Notes under the pieces: model-generated
What the model was told of the DNA's origin: nothing
Databases searched by the model: none
What the model saw: the letters and a program-made list of their open reading frames with translations, nothing else
Position numbers and translations under genes: made by a program
Shown here: positions 1-11,800 of the stretch, one piece after another
Layout of the letters: the number at the start of each line of letters is the position of its first letter
Position numbering within the stretch: position 1 is the first letter of the stretch
Assembly (NCBI RefSeq): GCF_021018895.1
Contig: NC_079368.1
Location: 3,255,501-3,319,500 of the forward strand
Direction of reading: 5' to 3'
Length of the DNA stretch: 64,000 nucleotides
Source: Seriola aureovittata
Taxonomy: Eukaryota; Chordata; Actinopteri; Carangiformes; Carangidae

Positions 1-429
1 AAAGTGATGTGAGAGGAAACTCATCAATTTGCAGTGTATGATTTTAATTCCCAGCGTAGTCAAGCATGACGAGTGGCTGAATTGTGCCTACAGGAAATTA
101 CAAACTCATGAGTGAAATAATAAGCTGTTTCAAAAACCAGTGAAGTAAATTCTCTTTCCACACCAGCAATGGCTCATCCTGCTCATCACCACGATCGCTT
201 ATGAATTTCATAATCAAACCGGATTACTTTGCTTTTTCTAACTGGTTGTAGTGGTGGCTTCCTGCAGTGTTCTTCTCTGTATCTGTACACAGTTGTGTTT
301 TTGTGTAACCTCACCACTGATATCATTTGTTCACAGAGTTTATTCCCACTGTTTTTTTTATTTTTTTTATTCCTCCGCACTGGCAACAGCCGGCATATTG
401 TTTTCATGTTGTCTGTCCGTCCATTCTCT

Positions 430-650
430 TGCACATGATATCTCAGTAATACCTTGACGGGACTTCTTCAAATTTGGCACAAATGTCCAACGGGACTCAG
501 GGACAAACTGATCAAATTTTCAAAGGTCAAAAATGTCAAAGGTCAAGGTCAGTGTGACCTCACAAAACACTTTTTAGCCATAACTCAAGACTTCACAGCA
601 ATTATGTGTGTAATCTGAAACTAGTCTGGGTGGCAGATGTAGAGAACCAC
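430..650. repeat. Dispersed teleost-type repeat with AGGTCA half-sites
   Basis: The text (phrases such as 'cttcaaatttggcacaaa' and 'agccataactcaaga') looks like a repeat I associate with many fish genomes. This is recognition from memory, not a search. It contains three AGGTCA half-sites and one TGACCT close together. The class of element is unknown to me, and the boundaries are approximate. Confidence 0.45.
540..560. promoter_or_regulatory. Composite nuclear-receptor site (AGGTCA direct repeat plus ERE palindrome)
   Basis: AGGTCA at 540-545 abuts AGGTCA at 546-551. The second half-site then forms AGGTCA-gtg-TGACCT (546-560), the exact consensus oestrogen response element. The extended half-site TCAAGGTCA (543-551) also matches the ERR/SF-1 monomer site. 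A further AGGTCA lies at 524-529. The match is visible in the sequence; function is only possible, since the site lies in a dispersed repeat about 7 kb upstream of the likely tnc promoter. Confidence 0.5.
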
Positions 651-665
651 AAGGAGGTAATTCTA

Positions 666-697
<32 letters not shown>

Positions 698-908
698 ACT
701 TTTTTCAACACGTGTACAAACTTGAATTTCTCATGCAGATTTATTTTTACTGGATTTCAAAGGTTAAGTTACAACTACCAACTTTGGAATTGTTTGTGAA
801 CATCACTTTACAAGCTCAAAGTCTTTTCGCCCCTCTTATTATTAGCCCCTAAATCCCCTTTAAAAGTGTTTGCTTTCATTAAATGGCAAATATTTACTGC
901 TAGTGCCT

Positions 909-1081
909 TTTTTTTTAGAAGTTATTTTTTGGACATGTTTGCCTTTATTGTGATGGTCATGGTGGGGGAGGGAGGGAGGGAGGCGTGCATGGCCGTGGGT
1001 CGGATTTCAACCCGTGGCAGCCGTGGTTGGGACTAAGCCTATGTGGTACATGCTCCACCAGGTGAGCCACCGAGGCGCCCC
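909..1081 (-). mobile_element. tRNA-derived SINE (minus strand)
   Basis: Read on the minus strand, this begins with a tRNA-like head. The A-box-like TGGCTCACCTGG lies at 1058-1069, and the B-box-like GGTTGAAATCC at 1002-1012 has one mismatch to GGTTCGANNCC. The spacing suits a pol III internal promoter. A CCCTCC-rich stretch and an AATAAAGGCAAA-like tail follow. Head and tail resemble a SINE family common in percomorph fish. The mutated B box suggests an old, inactive copy. Confidence 0.65.
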
Positions 1082-2376
1082 ACGCTAGCGCTTTTTTAAT
1101 TAATTAAAACAAATTTGCCATGACCCTAGGAAGTTGATTCTAGTCTGACTTGAATACTTAACTCACTGAGTTTAAGTAGTTGTGTTAGCATATCTTTTCA
1201 TCTAATTAATGTTAAAACTAGTAACGCAACTTTAATTTTAATTTTCTTTATTGGAGCTCTTGGTTGTTGTCTTGTTATCTCCACCAGCAAAGCAGTTGCA
1301 TTAGATCAGATCTCTAATTTTGATAACAATGTACACCATCTGAAAGATAATCAGTTTTCTTTGTCTTTGTCATCTTTCTTTTGGTTTCTCTGTCCAACTT
1401 CATTTTGAAGTTCTCTTGGCCTCATGTAACCCTGCAGGAGGACAGACTAGTTGAAAGCTGAGAGTCTTGTAACCTGGGCTCACTAAGGGCGTCTCACTGC
1501 GTTTGTGTGGCGTTACTTTCTCACTCCTCTGTGAGGTCAGATCTCAAGAGGTCATTTCACCCAGGAGGTCCCCCAGCTCTTACTGGACACATTCTTTCAT
1601 GAATGCAAGCAACAGGACAGGACAGCTATTTGCACTCAGTTTCACTAGCTGTCAATTTCTTTTTCCAAATCCCACTTATTTCCTCTTCCAATCAAAGTAC
1701 TCGGAATGGTTTAGAATAATATTTGAAGTATTTATCTTATCTGAACCCTTGTTTGTTATATAGTAGAAAGCTTAGTGAGGTCCCTGGTAATAATTCTCAT
1801 TTAATCTAAAACATAGACTCTTTTGTGGCCAGCCAGTGGGGACGAAATGGTTTACTTGTTTGACATGTTCTGTTAGACCTCTGTTTATTTATAGAAGCGT
1901 GGTGCTGTGGTGGTTAAAATGGACCATTTATTACAACAAATAACAAAGACAAATATGCAAGTGTGGGATATTGAAGGGTTTGGTGTTTATTGCATTACAT
2001 GTGGTCTGTCAGTCTGTATTCTGAAAATGTTGCTTATATTCTGTGTTGCCTTGCTTTAAATACACAGATCCAAAGAGTAAGAGTATCGTATGTGCACTGT
2101 CAAGCTTGGATGACTGAGACAGCTGTCAAATGTAGGTGGCAGTCAGAGGCAACAGGGTGCCAACTGTAGCAACACAAAAGGTGGGTGGAGAATAGTTATA
2201 GGGTCAGAGGTCAGGGACCACAGCACAGATACAAGGTCCTGACACTGTGTTGAGGACATTTATTGCCGATTTATGCAGATGGGTTCAGCAGTTGTCACTG
2301 TGTGTGGTCTATAACAGCAGAGTGTGAGTAAAGCCTCTCATGCACATAATTTGTGCCAGGTACTCTGTTGTTCAAC

Positions 2377-3312
2377 TTTAAAGGGTTAGTTTAAAACTAT
2401 AGGAAATGTGAATTTGTTTTATTTTTTTCTGAAAATAAGATTTAAAATAATAATTTTATGTTTTTGTGTCATGTAGGCCTAGAGAATTAAAGTTGAGACA
2501 TTGTTAGCCTAGCTTAACCTAATGACTGGAAGCAGGGGGGATATAAAACACTTACCAGCAGCTGTAAAACTGTCTATGAATTGTATCTTATATCTTCGGT
2601 TTGTACATGAACAGGTCTATACAGGTTATGATATTTGTTAATAATATTTGTTAACGGAGCTAACTGTTTCCCCTTAGTTCCTGTCTATATGCTAAGCTAA
2701 CTGGAAAGACATTGTGACTCCAATTCTGTGCTCTGTTTAAAGCTCCATTGACCGATATTTTGACCAGATGGGGACAGTGCAACAAGTTAGCACATAATTG
2801 GCATATCATCAACTTATGAAGTTGTTATGAAAGTGTTAGCAAACCACTCTGTTTTGGTCTCCACCAACTCCTAAGGGAAATATCTGCTAATAACTGCTAA
2901 ATGCTCCACTATGTTCACCAATAGTTGCTAACCAAAACCACTACAGACACACAAAAGACTAATAAAATGAAATAATAAACTCTATATATATATATATCAA
3001 AACAGAATCCTCCATTGTATCACTGCTCATGACTGAGCACCGGTGTTTGCTAACATTAGATATGACATTTTGTATTGGTGATGAAATGACAGGGCGCGAT
3101 ATCAGCTAGCTAACATTAATTAGCTAAACTGTAACTTAAGGCTAAAGTTAGAAACTATCTTATAATTCATTATAATTCAAAGTCTGTATTTTGCTGGGCA
3201 GTTAATGTTCACTGGATTCATCAGAGCTTTACTAAACAGAGCTGTTTCATCTCACTCTGAGAAAGAAAGCAAAAATGTGAATTTGGTAAAAAATGTTGAA
3301 CTATTCCTTGAA
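2377..3312. mobile_element. Non-autonomous DNA transposon-like element
   Basis: The left end reads TTTAAAGGGTTAGTTTAA. The right end, read on the minus strand, reads TTCAAGGAATAGTTCAA. Both continue into similar A/T-rich sequence, as expected of degenerate terminal inverted repeats. Inside are phrases typical of an abundant fish repeat ('gactggaagcagggg', 'tatgctaagctaactgg'). A nested insertion in 2730-3230 is possible. No target-site duplication was resolved. Confidence 0.45.
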
Positions 3313-4708
3313 TACTAGGACACTTGCCTCCAGGTTGATTCCTGTCAAGTTTCTGCAGTAAGAGATTCTACCTGGCAATTTTTAGATGTCAGTCCTGTTT
3401 CTCTTACCTCTAGACTATAATCCCTCATGTATTCAAGAAAGTCTTTTATAAATATGATGCAAACAGCTATATAAACAGCTGCAGAAAAGTGAAACAGAAA
3501 CGCTTGGTTTCTCTGTGCCTCCACGTCTCATGAAAGCTATCTTTGGGCCCATCTATTCCCTGCATTATGAATTATGGATCACTGCTAATAGGCTGTTTCT
3601 CACTTGTTTAACTTATTGTGGTCGGAGGCTTATCGCTGATGGCTGCCTCTACTTGGACTCCCTACTTCAGTGCTCATCGCCAGTATTATACTTCCCATCA
3701 CTGTGTTATTGTCTCATTATTGCATTACTGAGGCAGGGGCTTCAATAGCTTGCGGAAGAGGAGGTAGACTGGGTCTCTGTTAAAGTGACCCTCCCTGAGG
3801 ATTTAACCCACACTGTCCCACCTTGCTGCTGCATAATGGATGAAGGACAGACATTGGGAGGGAGGGGAGGAATGGGAGCGGGGGCCCTTATTACCTTGTG
3901 ATTCATTTTTAATGAGGTAAACAGGTCTTTCCAGGTCACCTGCAACCTCACACACACCCGTAGTGGGTGGTGTGTCTTCCCCATCGGCTGCCTTATTGCT
4001 GCCCTCTTTGACATGCTCCATGGCTGCAGGGGCTCCTTAGTATAATTAGGTCTCACTGTCATTGACGGAACGAGTCTCACTTCCCACAGAGTCCCTTCTT
4101 TTTCCTTCAGGTTAGATATGATCAATTATACAGTGGTAAGAAGACCTTACTATGAGCTCCAAGCAACATTTTTCCTCTTGCTGCCTGTAGATTAAGTTTT
4201 CCAGGAGTGGGTTACACACTGTGAATATCGCAAATACAATTAAGTTTTGTCATAACACACGTTACAACTCATAAATTTAATTTTAAGTAGGTTGTGTCAT
4301 GGAAACCTGTTTTTGAAAATAGCCTGTCCCTCTGCAGTCTCCGATTTTTCCAGCCTTATGCAACATCAGTCAATGCAGGTAGTTGTTCTCTTCTCTTTGG
4401 CATGTTATTGTAATATTTTTCTGTCTCTGTATATGTTAAATGACAGCCAATAAAACTGAACATTGTTGTGCTCTAATGGAAATAAAAAAAAAGAGGCTCC
4501 CTCAAGCAGATGTCTGGTTCCAGAGAGGAAGAAATTGGATGACAGGCGAGGATGCACATACGGGGTGTCATCTGGGAAATCAAACCTGCTCAGTTCACTT
4601 GCTCTGAAAGTCGGTGAACAGGTACACCTTCACATACAAGAAGGTGGAGAACTCCCACAGCTATTCTCTGCAAAGCCTGGCGAGGCTGTGAAGGAAGGAG
4701 AGAGAAAG

Positions 4709-4736
4709 GGAGGAGAGAGAGAGAGAGAGAGAGAGA
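4709..4736. repeat. (GA)n microsatellite
   Basis: An uninterrupted GA dinucleotide run, followed by a short TG run, in upstream intergenic DNA. Confidence 0.85.
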
Positions 4737-6381
4737 GTGTGTGACAGGAAGGTGAGAAAAGGAACAGATGGAGAGATGCAGGGAATCTACATTTACAGTC
4801 ATTTAAAACAGGTGCTATACATAGCCAAGCTTTCAACCCATCATCTCATCTAAATGATATCATTACATCCAGAAGTCATTAAAAAAAGATCTTTTCCCTT
4901 GGACTCTATAGATTTCCCCCTCTCCCTGGGGAGCAGGATGAAAATGAATTTAGGGCCCCTCGAGTCATTGAATTTGCTTTTTATCACCCGATAGCCGTGC
5001 TACATATGTGCCATTGTGCTGTATATAGGATTAGAGAGGATCTTTTCTGCCTGACTGGCTACCGGCTCTCAGCAACAAGATGAGGATCATTTCCCCTGCT
5101 GAGAAAAGCTCTACTCGGCCTAGACGAGACACTCAGCACACACACCCCACTGGTGTTCAGTATGGATCTTCGCTCACATACCACCAATCTTTATCAACAT
5201 GTTGAGCGTTTGAGATTGGGAAAGCGTACGTCCCCAAAGGCCGTTAAACATGAGCGAGAAAAACATATATTTATCTAGCTTCAGAATGACTTGGTTGCAT
5301 CACTAGCACCTTTCAAAGTTTGCTCAACAAACTCCAATTTTTTTACTGAGATGCTCTTTTATGATACATCAAGCAAGAAATAAAACCTACACATCTGTGA
5401 AGATATTTATCATTTCCCCCACCGTCATCAACACCAGCCAAGCCCTGTATGATCAGTCTGAGGGGTCATATTCTGAATTAATGAGTGTCACGCCATCCTC
5501 CACACTGGCTCTCATGGTGGATCTTTTGATGTGCATTTCTCTGCCCTTTGAAGCCGGCGTTTCTTCCTCTGGATAGTGGATTGTGTTGGTGCAGGATCCT
5601 CCTGAGCTCTTTGTTCCTGTGTTTATTTGAGGAGGTTCTGCCTGTTTACATCAAATTCTTGACCGCAGAACGGCTGGTAATTGCAGCCAGTGAACATGGT
5701 ACCGCGAGCAAACTCTAATCAAGAGATGGTTATACTGACACAACTTTTTGATCCAGTGTGTCAGGTTTCCACTCGGTGGTTGCCGCCTGAGCAGTTGAAT
5801 GGATGAGTCAGTGGCAAGGAAACCATCATTCAGCTGTTCCACTAACATAATCACCATCTCGATTACATCTGGATTTGTTGGGCTTTGTTGGACATTCAGA
5901 AAATGACTAGAGCCAGTGACATGAATGACATGAGTATGACATGTCCAACTCCAATTCAAAGATACTAAAGCCTAATCCTTTTTTCATTATATCAGTACCA
6001 TACTAGATACCATTTATGGCTGATATTTTGTCAGCTGCCCCCATCCTTTGCATTTGTTTTCCCTAATTTTTTTTCTATAGATTAGTTTTCAATGTAAGTA
6101 AATCCACTTTTCCAAATTGTGCGTCCACACACAAAGAAGTCACAGGAAGTGATGCATGCATGTTTTGGATATGATGCAGAAGACAGCAAACAATATGACC
6201 CAACCTGATAGTGGCATGGCCGAGAAGATATCCGTGAGTGATATCCTCATGGAGGTGTCATATCATATCATGGAGGTGTCATAGCCATTTACAATGTCTT
6301 GACAGAAAGCTTGTCAGGATTTTTTGGGCTTCTTCTGGCCTCTGACAAGTTCTGTAACATGGTGCTTTTCTGTGCATAAAA

Positions 6382-6449
6382 ACAAATCAGTCAGCCAATC
6401 AGAAGAAAGGAGGCTCTGAGCCTCTCTTCTGATTGGCTGACTGATTTGT
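6382..6449. repeat. Near-perfect 29-bp inverted repeat (hairpin)
   Basis: Positions 6382-6410 and the reverse complement of 6421-6449 differ at a single base, with a 10-nt spacer that is itself partly palindromic. Each arm carries AGCCAATCAG, a consensus-like CCAAT box, so the two boxes point in opposite directions. It could be a foldback transposon remnant, a small-RNA hairpin or a cruciform. Nothing else in the sequence decides between these. Confidence 0.8.
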
Positions 6450-7060
6450 GAGTGATCCAATACAAATACAGCAGATTTCAAGTAAACACTAAGAGAAATT
6501 AAATCCTGCGAGGCTGAATGGTGAGTCCACATTTATTCCAGGCTTGGGGCATGCTGCTTTGCAGTGACATCACAAAGTTCCAGAAGTCCTGACGGCTGGT
6601 TTTAAGGCTCAGTTTCTGAATACAGACTGTGTGCATTTCTCTATGGACTGAGCACTTTGACACTTTCACAGTATTAATATAGAACCTAGACCTGCTTTAT
6701 GATCAAAGAAGACATACACAGCTACCATTATATTAAATGACACCTTTAAAAGAACATGACTAAGTTTGCCTGTGCTATAAACTGTGGGAAAAAAAATCCC
6801 TCCTGGCACCTGTACTATAGAGGTTCATTTGGGTCCTAGTAACCAAGACCTGACCCAGTACTCATGTTTGGTGGTGGGTTCCAAATTATATGTAGTGTAA
6901 TAGGAAAGGCGAGAAGCAAAAAAATAATTTATTGCCAAGTTTAACTTAAATGAAAAGCAACATGCAAAATCACATCAAGCAAACAACAGTGAAAATGGAG
7001 CAAGTTATCATAGTCAGCATTTTCAAAACTTTAATTGTGATGTCATAATTTTCTATGTTG

Positions 7061-7204
<144 letters not shown>

Positions 7205-7379
7205 AATCTCTTGCTTTCCATTGGCTTGGCTACTTCAATTTGCAGCTAATGGTCCAACCCCAACCCCCCACCCCATGTCTTTCTCTCAGTCACTCTCTCT
7301 CTCTCTCATTTCAGCCTTGAGGCGTCCTGTTTCAGCTCCTTCGCTTTCAGTCACAATGCTGTGGAGAGGGTGAATGGGT

Positions 7380-7420
7380 GGGGGGCATTTAAGAGAGCAG
7401 TAAGTGGGAGTGGAGTCTGA
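7380..7420 (+). promoter_or_regulatory. tnc: Putative tnc core promoter (TATA-like)
   Basis: A TATA-like CATTTAAGAG lies at about 7386-7395, and a second similar TGTTTAAGAG at about 7435. The first is a plausible distance upstream of a start near 7415-7425. The position just before a consensus-donor exon and upstream of the coding exons of tnc supports the idea. No transcript evidence is available, so the start site is inferred. Confidence 0.35.
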
Positions 7421-7448
7421 CCGCAGAGGGTCTACTGTTTAAGAGAAA

Positions 7449-7459
7449 GGGAATTCTCC
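7449..7459 (+). promoter_or_regulatory. NF-kappaB-like site
   Basis: GGGAATTCTCC is close to the NF-kappaB consensus GGGRNNYYCC, with one off-consensus base depending on alignment. NF-kappaB control of tenascin-C is known in mammals. Here the site would fall just downstream of the proposed start, so its role is speculative. Confidence 0.3.
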
Positions 7460-7624
7460 CCTTCACTCACTCTCTTCCTCTCTCTCTCTCTGCCGCTCTC
7501 TGTCTCTCTGTCTTCCTCTCTCACCCTCACCCTCTTTCTCTCTCTCTCCTCACTGGCTGCACATCAGCCGGCTCTCTAGGTAGACTCGAGTAAACACTCT
7601 AAGAGAACAGAGAGGAGAGGGAAG

Positions 7625-7648
7625 ATGACAGAGCTGTCAGCACTCTGA
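7625..7648 (+). other. Possible upstream ORF in tnc 5' UTR
   Basis: If exon 1 is as proposed, its only ATG opens a seven-codon frame ending in TGA, with A at -3. It lies before either candidate donor, so it would be in the mRNA whichever donor is used. No ATG was seen in the exon 2 leader (19628-19719). It might modestly reduce main-frame initiation. Confidence 0.3.
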
Positions 7649-7987
7649 GAGATACAGACTGGTGAGAACATTTGCCAGGGCTGGCTGATAAGGCTCCCTT
7701 CAACACTGCTTCTGCTTACATTTTCTAATCAGTGGAGAGGCTGTGAGCATTGTGTGTGAGGTAAGTCACCTTTTTCTTTTACCTGCGTGGAATGGATGTG
7801 TTTGAATGGGAGCAGGATAAATTGGCTGATTGCTTTACCTAATTAAGATGACTGAACCACACAGCTTGACACATTTCTAACTTCGACCACAATCCTCTCA
7901 GCTTTTCCCACCACTTTTATATAAGTTGATGTTAAAACTTTCTGGGGGGAATTATTTTCTGTATTAGTCATTTTTCATGAAATGTGC

Positions 7988-8243
7988 TATGAAGCTGCAA
8001 CTAAAGATTTGTTTTTTCCTTTAGCAGTTTTTCTGTTGCTTATCATTTGTTTATTATACAAAATGTTAAAAGAAATATTGAAAAATGCTAATATCTTGAA
8101 ATCATTTGTTTTGTCCATAACCTCAAAATATTCCATTTACAACGATATAAACCTAAAAAACAATCAAAATGTGACATTCTTGCTTGGTTAATTACACATA
8201 TTCATTTATAATTAAAATTGCTGTCGATTAATTGACTGTTTCA
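7988..8243. mobile_element. hAT-like non-autonomous element
   Basis: It starts near 'gaagctgcaactaa' and ends near 'gctgtcgattaattgact'. Inside are phrases ('ttgttttgtcc', 'catttacaacgatataaa') that match an abundant fish hAT-type family whose ends read like AGAGCTGCAAC and GATTAATCG. It lies about 230 bp after the putative exon 1 donor. Family assignment is from memory, and ends are approximate. Confidence 0.5.
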
Positions 8244-8601
8244 TGGCAAATGTACTTATAGTGACCACGCTGAATGCCACATTCTCACCCCAGCGAAGAG
8301 TATGGTGCGCTATTAGCAATAAAAGCAGCTTCTGTAATTCATCCTCATGTTTTACAAGAGAGGACTTCAGAGACTGGCTTAATTTTGCTCTTTACTACAT
8401 GCACCTGGGTGCCAATTATGTTTTACTGTCAAAGTTTTTTCCTCTTGCTGGATATTTTCCATTTATTACCAGAGCAGTTAAAAAAGAGTAATGTCTCCAG
8501 AGAGGGAAGTCTATGATGATCTGCTGAATTATTCTGCTTGCATTAAGGCTGATGCTGAGTTGTGGTCTGATGGGCTAGAAGAGGAGAGATGGGTAGGGTT
8601 A

Positions 8602-8609
8602 GTGTGTGT

Positions 8610-8656
<47 letters not shown>
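8602..8656. repeat. (TG)n microsatellite
   Basis: A 55-bp TG run with one GA interruption. It pairs in principle with the (CA)n run at 8822-8884. Confidence 0.95.
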
Positions 8657-8659
<3 letters not shown>

Positions 8660-8820
8660 CTTGCCGGACTAGGTCCAGCTGTACACTTTATGGTTGCCAG
8701 CAGACAGTAGGCTTGTGTAACCCAGGAGACAGACAGCTGCTCTGCATTAGATGCTGCTGGTTGGTTCCTCTCCCAGATCTCAAGCATACATACTTCGGGC
8801 TGTACACCGGCAGTTTCACT

Positions 8821-8821
<1 letters not shown>

Positions 8822-8884
<63 letters not shown>
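8822..8884. repeat. (CA)n microsatellite
   Basis: A 63-bp uninterrupted CA run 165 bp downstream of the TG run, in reverse-complementary orientation. Confidence 0.95.
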
Positions 8885-8886
<2 letters not shown>

Positions 8887-11800
8887 CACAGACTCTTCAT
8901 CTCCATGTGCTGCCCAGTCTCCTATCTCCAGGTCAGCTTCATTTGTTCGGGGAGATTGCAGAAAGACGAACAGACAATATGAAGGATGAATGATGGAGAT
9001 ACATGCATGCATACATGTACACAGCAGATACATGATTCTGGATTGCTGCCAATTGCTTACATTTATACTTTGCATCAATTTGTTTGATTTTAGCTTGAAA
9101 GTTTTCAAGAATTAAAGCAAGCCTGAGTAAACAGCAGCCTCTGTGGTCATGAGTATCAATTACAGGATAAGTGTAAAATATAGTGTAACAGTAGCACAAG
9201 TAGAGAGGAGTCGTACTGAGTCAGCGGCTCACTCCTTCCCTCAGGTAGTCGGGAGTATCAGTTACTCAGTGATTGTCTAAAGTTCAGCGAGCATTAGCCA
9301 CCTTAAGCTAGTGGTCATACCAGACCAAGTAAGGCTGTAGCAGCAAAAGCTCTGGTGTATTGTCTTGACTGCTTATGATTTCAACTTTTAAGAGAGTACA
9401 TGAGCTATCTCTGCTTTCAAAATGTACGAGCCTCCAATCCAGCTCTTGCTAGGGTGAACAAAACTATATCTAGACCGCACCTGGAATCCAAGCATCTAAA
9501 ATCCAGATTTACCTCTGAAACTGTTTGAGGAGACTCGTATCGTCACGGTAGCGCCGTGTACATCTGCGCGGGTTAGAGGGAGGGAGAGAGGAAAATGGGT
9601 GAGTCACTGAGGAGAGAGAGAAGTGTGGAGACATGAGGTGGGCTGTGATAGAGGTGACCCACAGGATACCAAGGCAGCGTCTGCTGGATGGTATTTGTGT
9701 ATGAGACACAGTGAAGCGGCTTGGCTGTGCTTCAGCAGATGTAACTTCAGACTCATCGCAGGCCGGTCCATCTGAAATATCCCTTGGAAGGATTTTGTTT
9801 CATTGGGATTTATTTTTCACAAGTGTTTTACAGATATGTCAAGCATAGGTTTATGCTCGTATGACTAGCTCTGCATGACAGGCGTGCTATCTGATCGTAG
9901 GCGGCAGTGCAGGCTTTGGTACATTAACATTTCATGATGCTTTGGCTGTGGATATGAGTAGCCACTGATAGTGACACTCGGCATAACGATGAGTGGGAAA
10001 CAGGCCTTTGTTTGGACAGCTGTTAGCTCCCAACGCTGCGTGCCCTACAAAGCTCCCTGAGAGGGTGACTGTCTTTAACCCCACTTAGCTCCTTCACTGG
10101 TGATTGAAAGCAAACAATAATTGTGGGTATTCATGATGACCCACGCTGGGCAAGACTCAGGGGAGATGCAGAGATGTTTTGGTTGGACTAAATGCACGTC
10201 ATCTTTAATTCAGGCCGATCCAGACTCCCATTGCTGCCTCCTCTGCCTTTTGTTTCTCTTCTTCTACATGGTCGCTGGTTTCTGACGAAATATCTTGCTC
10301 GCACTAGACGTTGTGGTGGTCACTGAAATTTAACCAGGTTTGACTTAATACATGGGTTCATTTCACCTGGACTGTGCTGCCCAGTGGACACGACCACCTG
10401 TGGTCCAGATGGTTCATGAATGCAGGAAACCCAGTGATGCATACAATGCAGCGAAACTGAAGATCTGTTGTTAAAAGTGTGTGGCATTTGTAAATTTTGT
10501 CAAACAGACATACAGGAATTGTTGCCTGAAGGATAGATATGCAAATTTTCCTGTACAGATATTCATAGTTCTCAGAGGATGGATTCTTGTGACTTTTTTC
10601 TAGCACCATCAGCTCAAATCTGAATTTTGATTTATCCACTACTTTAGAAATAACGTTAACATCAACCTCCGCTAAGGGTTTTTAATTTGTGCTAATTTGT
10701 AAATGCTAACAGTGTAACATGCTAAACTAATAGGGTAAACATTAGACCCACTTAACATCAGCACATTAACATTAGAGTGCTTATTACTAAGCACAGCAAT
10801 GTCAAAGTAAAACTGACTTGTTGAGAGAAAGTAACCTAGTAACCCTTCCCACAAGGACACTGAATGGAATATCACTCATATTTAGTCACATTTTTACCTG
10901 ATGTATAAATTTAGTTTTTGAATTAAGTTCATCTTACCCGATTAACAAATCCTGTTTACTCAAATTCTTGACTGAATTAATGATTTCTTTTACCCACTAC
11001 TTTTGTGTTTAAATAAATGTTTGTAAGACTCAGACTTTGCACCAGTGAGTGTATTTCTCCCACCAAAGTCACCACAGTCTTTTCCTGTTTCCCAGTCCTC
11101 CCCAGTCAGATTAGCCATCACCACAGAACAAAGACCCCCCCCCCCCTCAAAGAAATCCAGTCTTTTAAGCATCCCAGATGGTTTTTAATGCTCCTCCGAT
11201 GCTAATGTGTAACGGGAAAGGAGTGGAAGTCTTGGAGCTGTGGGATCCGGAATGCCTTTGTATTGCCCAGCCCTCCATTGGGGCAGCCAATAGATGAACA
11301 CATGTGGTAGATACTTGGTTCACTCACACTTTACCACCACCAGTGACTTTGCACATTGGAATGCATGAGCTATAATGTTCTTGGAACATGATGGGGGTCC
11401 TTTTGAAGCGGGGTAGACAATTTAAATTGGAGAAAATGGTAAAAAACCGGGGAAGCCAATGAAGAGCCGACCCTGGGGATTCGGGTCATTAGGCTCATAC
11501 AAGTGTCTGAATGGAAGGCACTCCCAATTTGGACAGGGAACACGCTTCAGACTTTCATCACAGACAAGGACAAACAGATGTCTGGGTATCACAGCCAACA
11601 TGCATGCTTCCATTTGTAGTGGGGAGAAAAAAAAATCCTTTCCAGCCTGTTTGAATGGAAGTAACCCATAAACCTCCAGTGTAAAGTGCTGAAATGTGCA
11701 GTTTTGAAAAGCCTTGAAAACCCCATGTTTACTTAGCATACTACTTTAAAAAATCTCCTTCCAATGACTTAATTTACCAATCTAGACCCATACAACTCAA

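Larger units (their letters stand above)
7415..7760 (+). other. tnc: Putative tnc exon 1 (5' UTR)
   Basis: Tenascin-C genes usually begin with a non-coding first exon far upstream of the ATG exon. This stretch has a long CT-rich tract (about 7460-7555) and ends in GAG|GTAAGT (donor at 7761), a perfect donor consensus. A second possible donor, CTG|GTGAGA, would end the exon at 7661. The 5' end is a guess from the TATA-like motif. The assignment rests on position and splice signals only. Confidence 0.4.

Noticed and set aside
3742..4125. 127-codon minus-strand frame upstream of tnc
   Set aside because: No recognisable domain, start context or neighbouring exons; consistent with chance in 64 kb.
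8491..9108. Two open frames on opposite strands, 163 and 169 codons
   Set aside because: They are kept open by TG/CA repeats, which lack stops, and show no domain or conserved composition.
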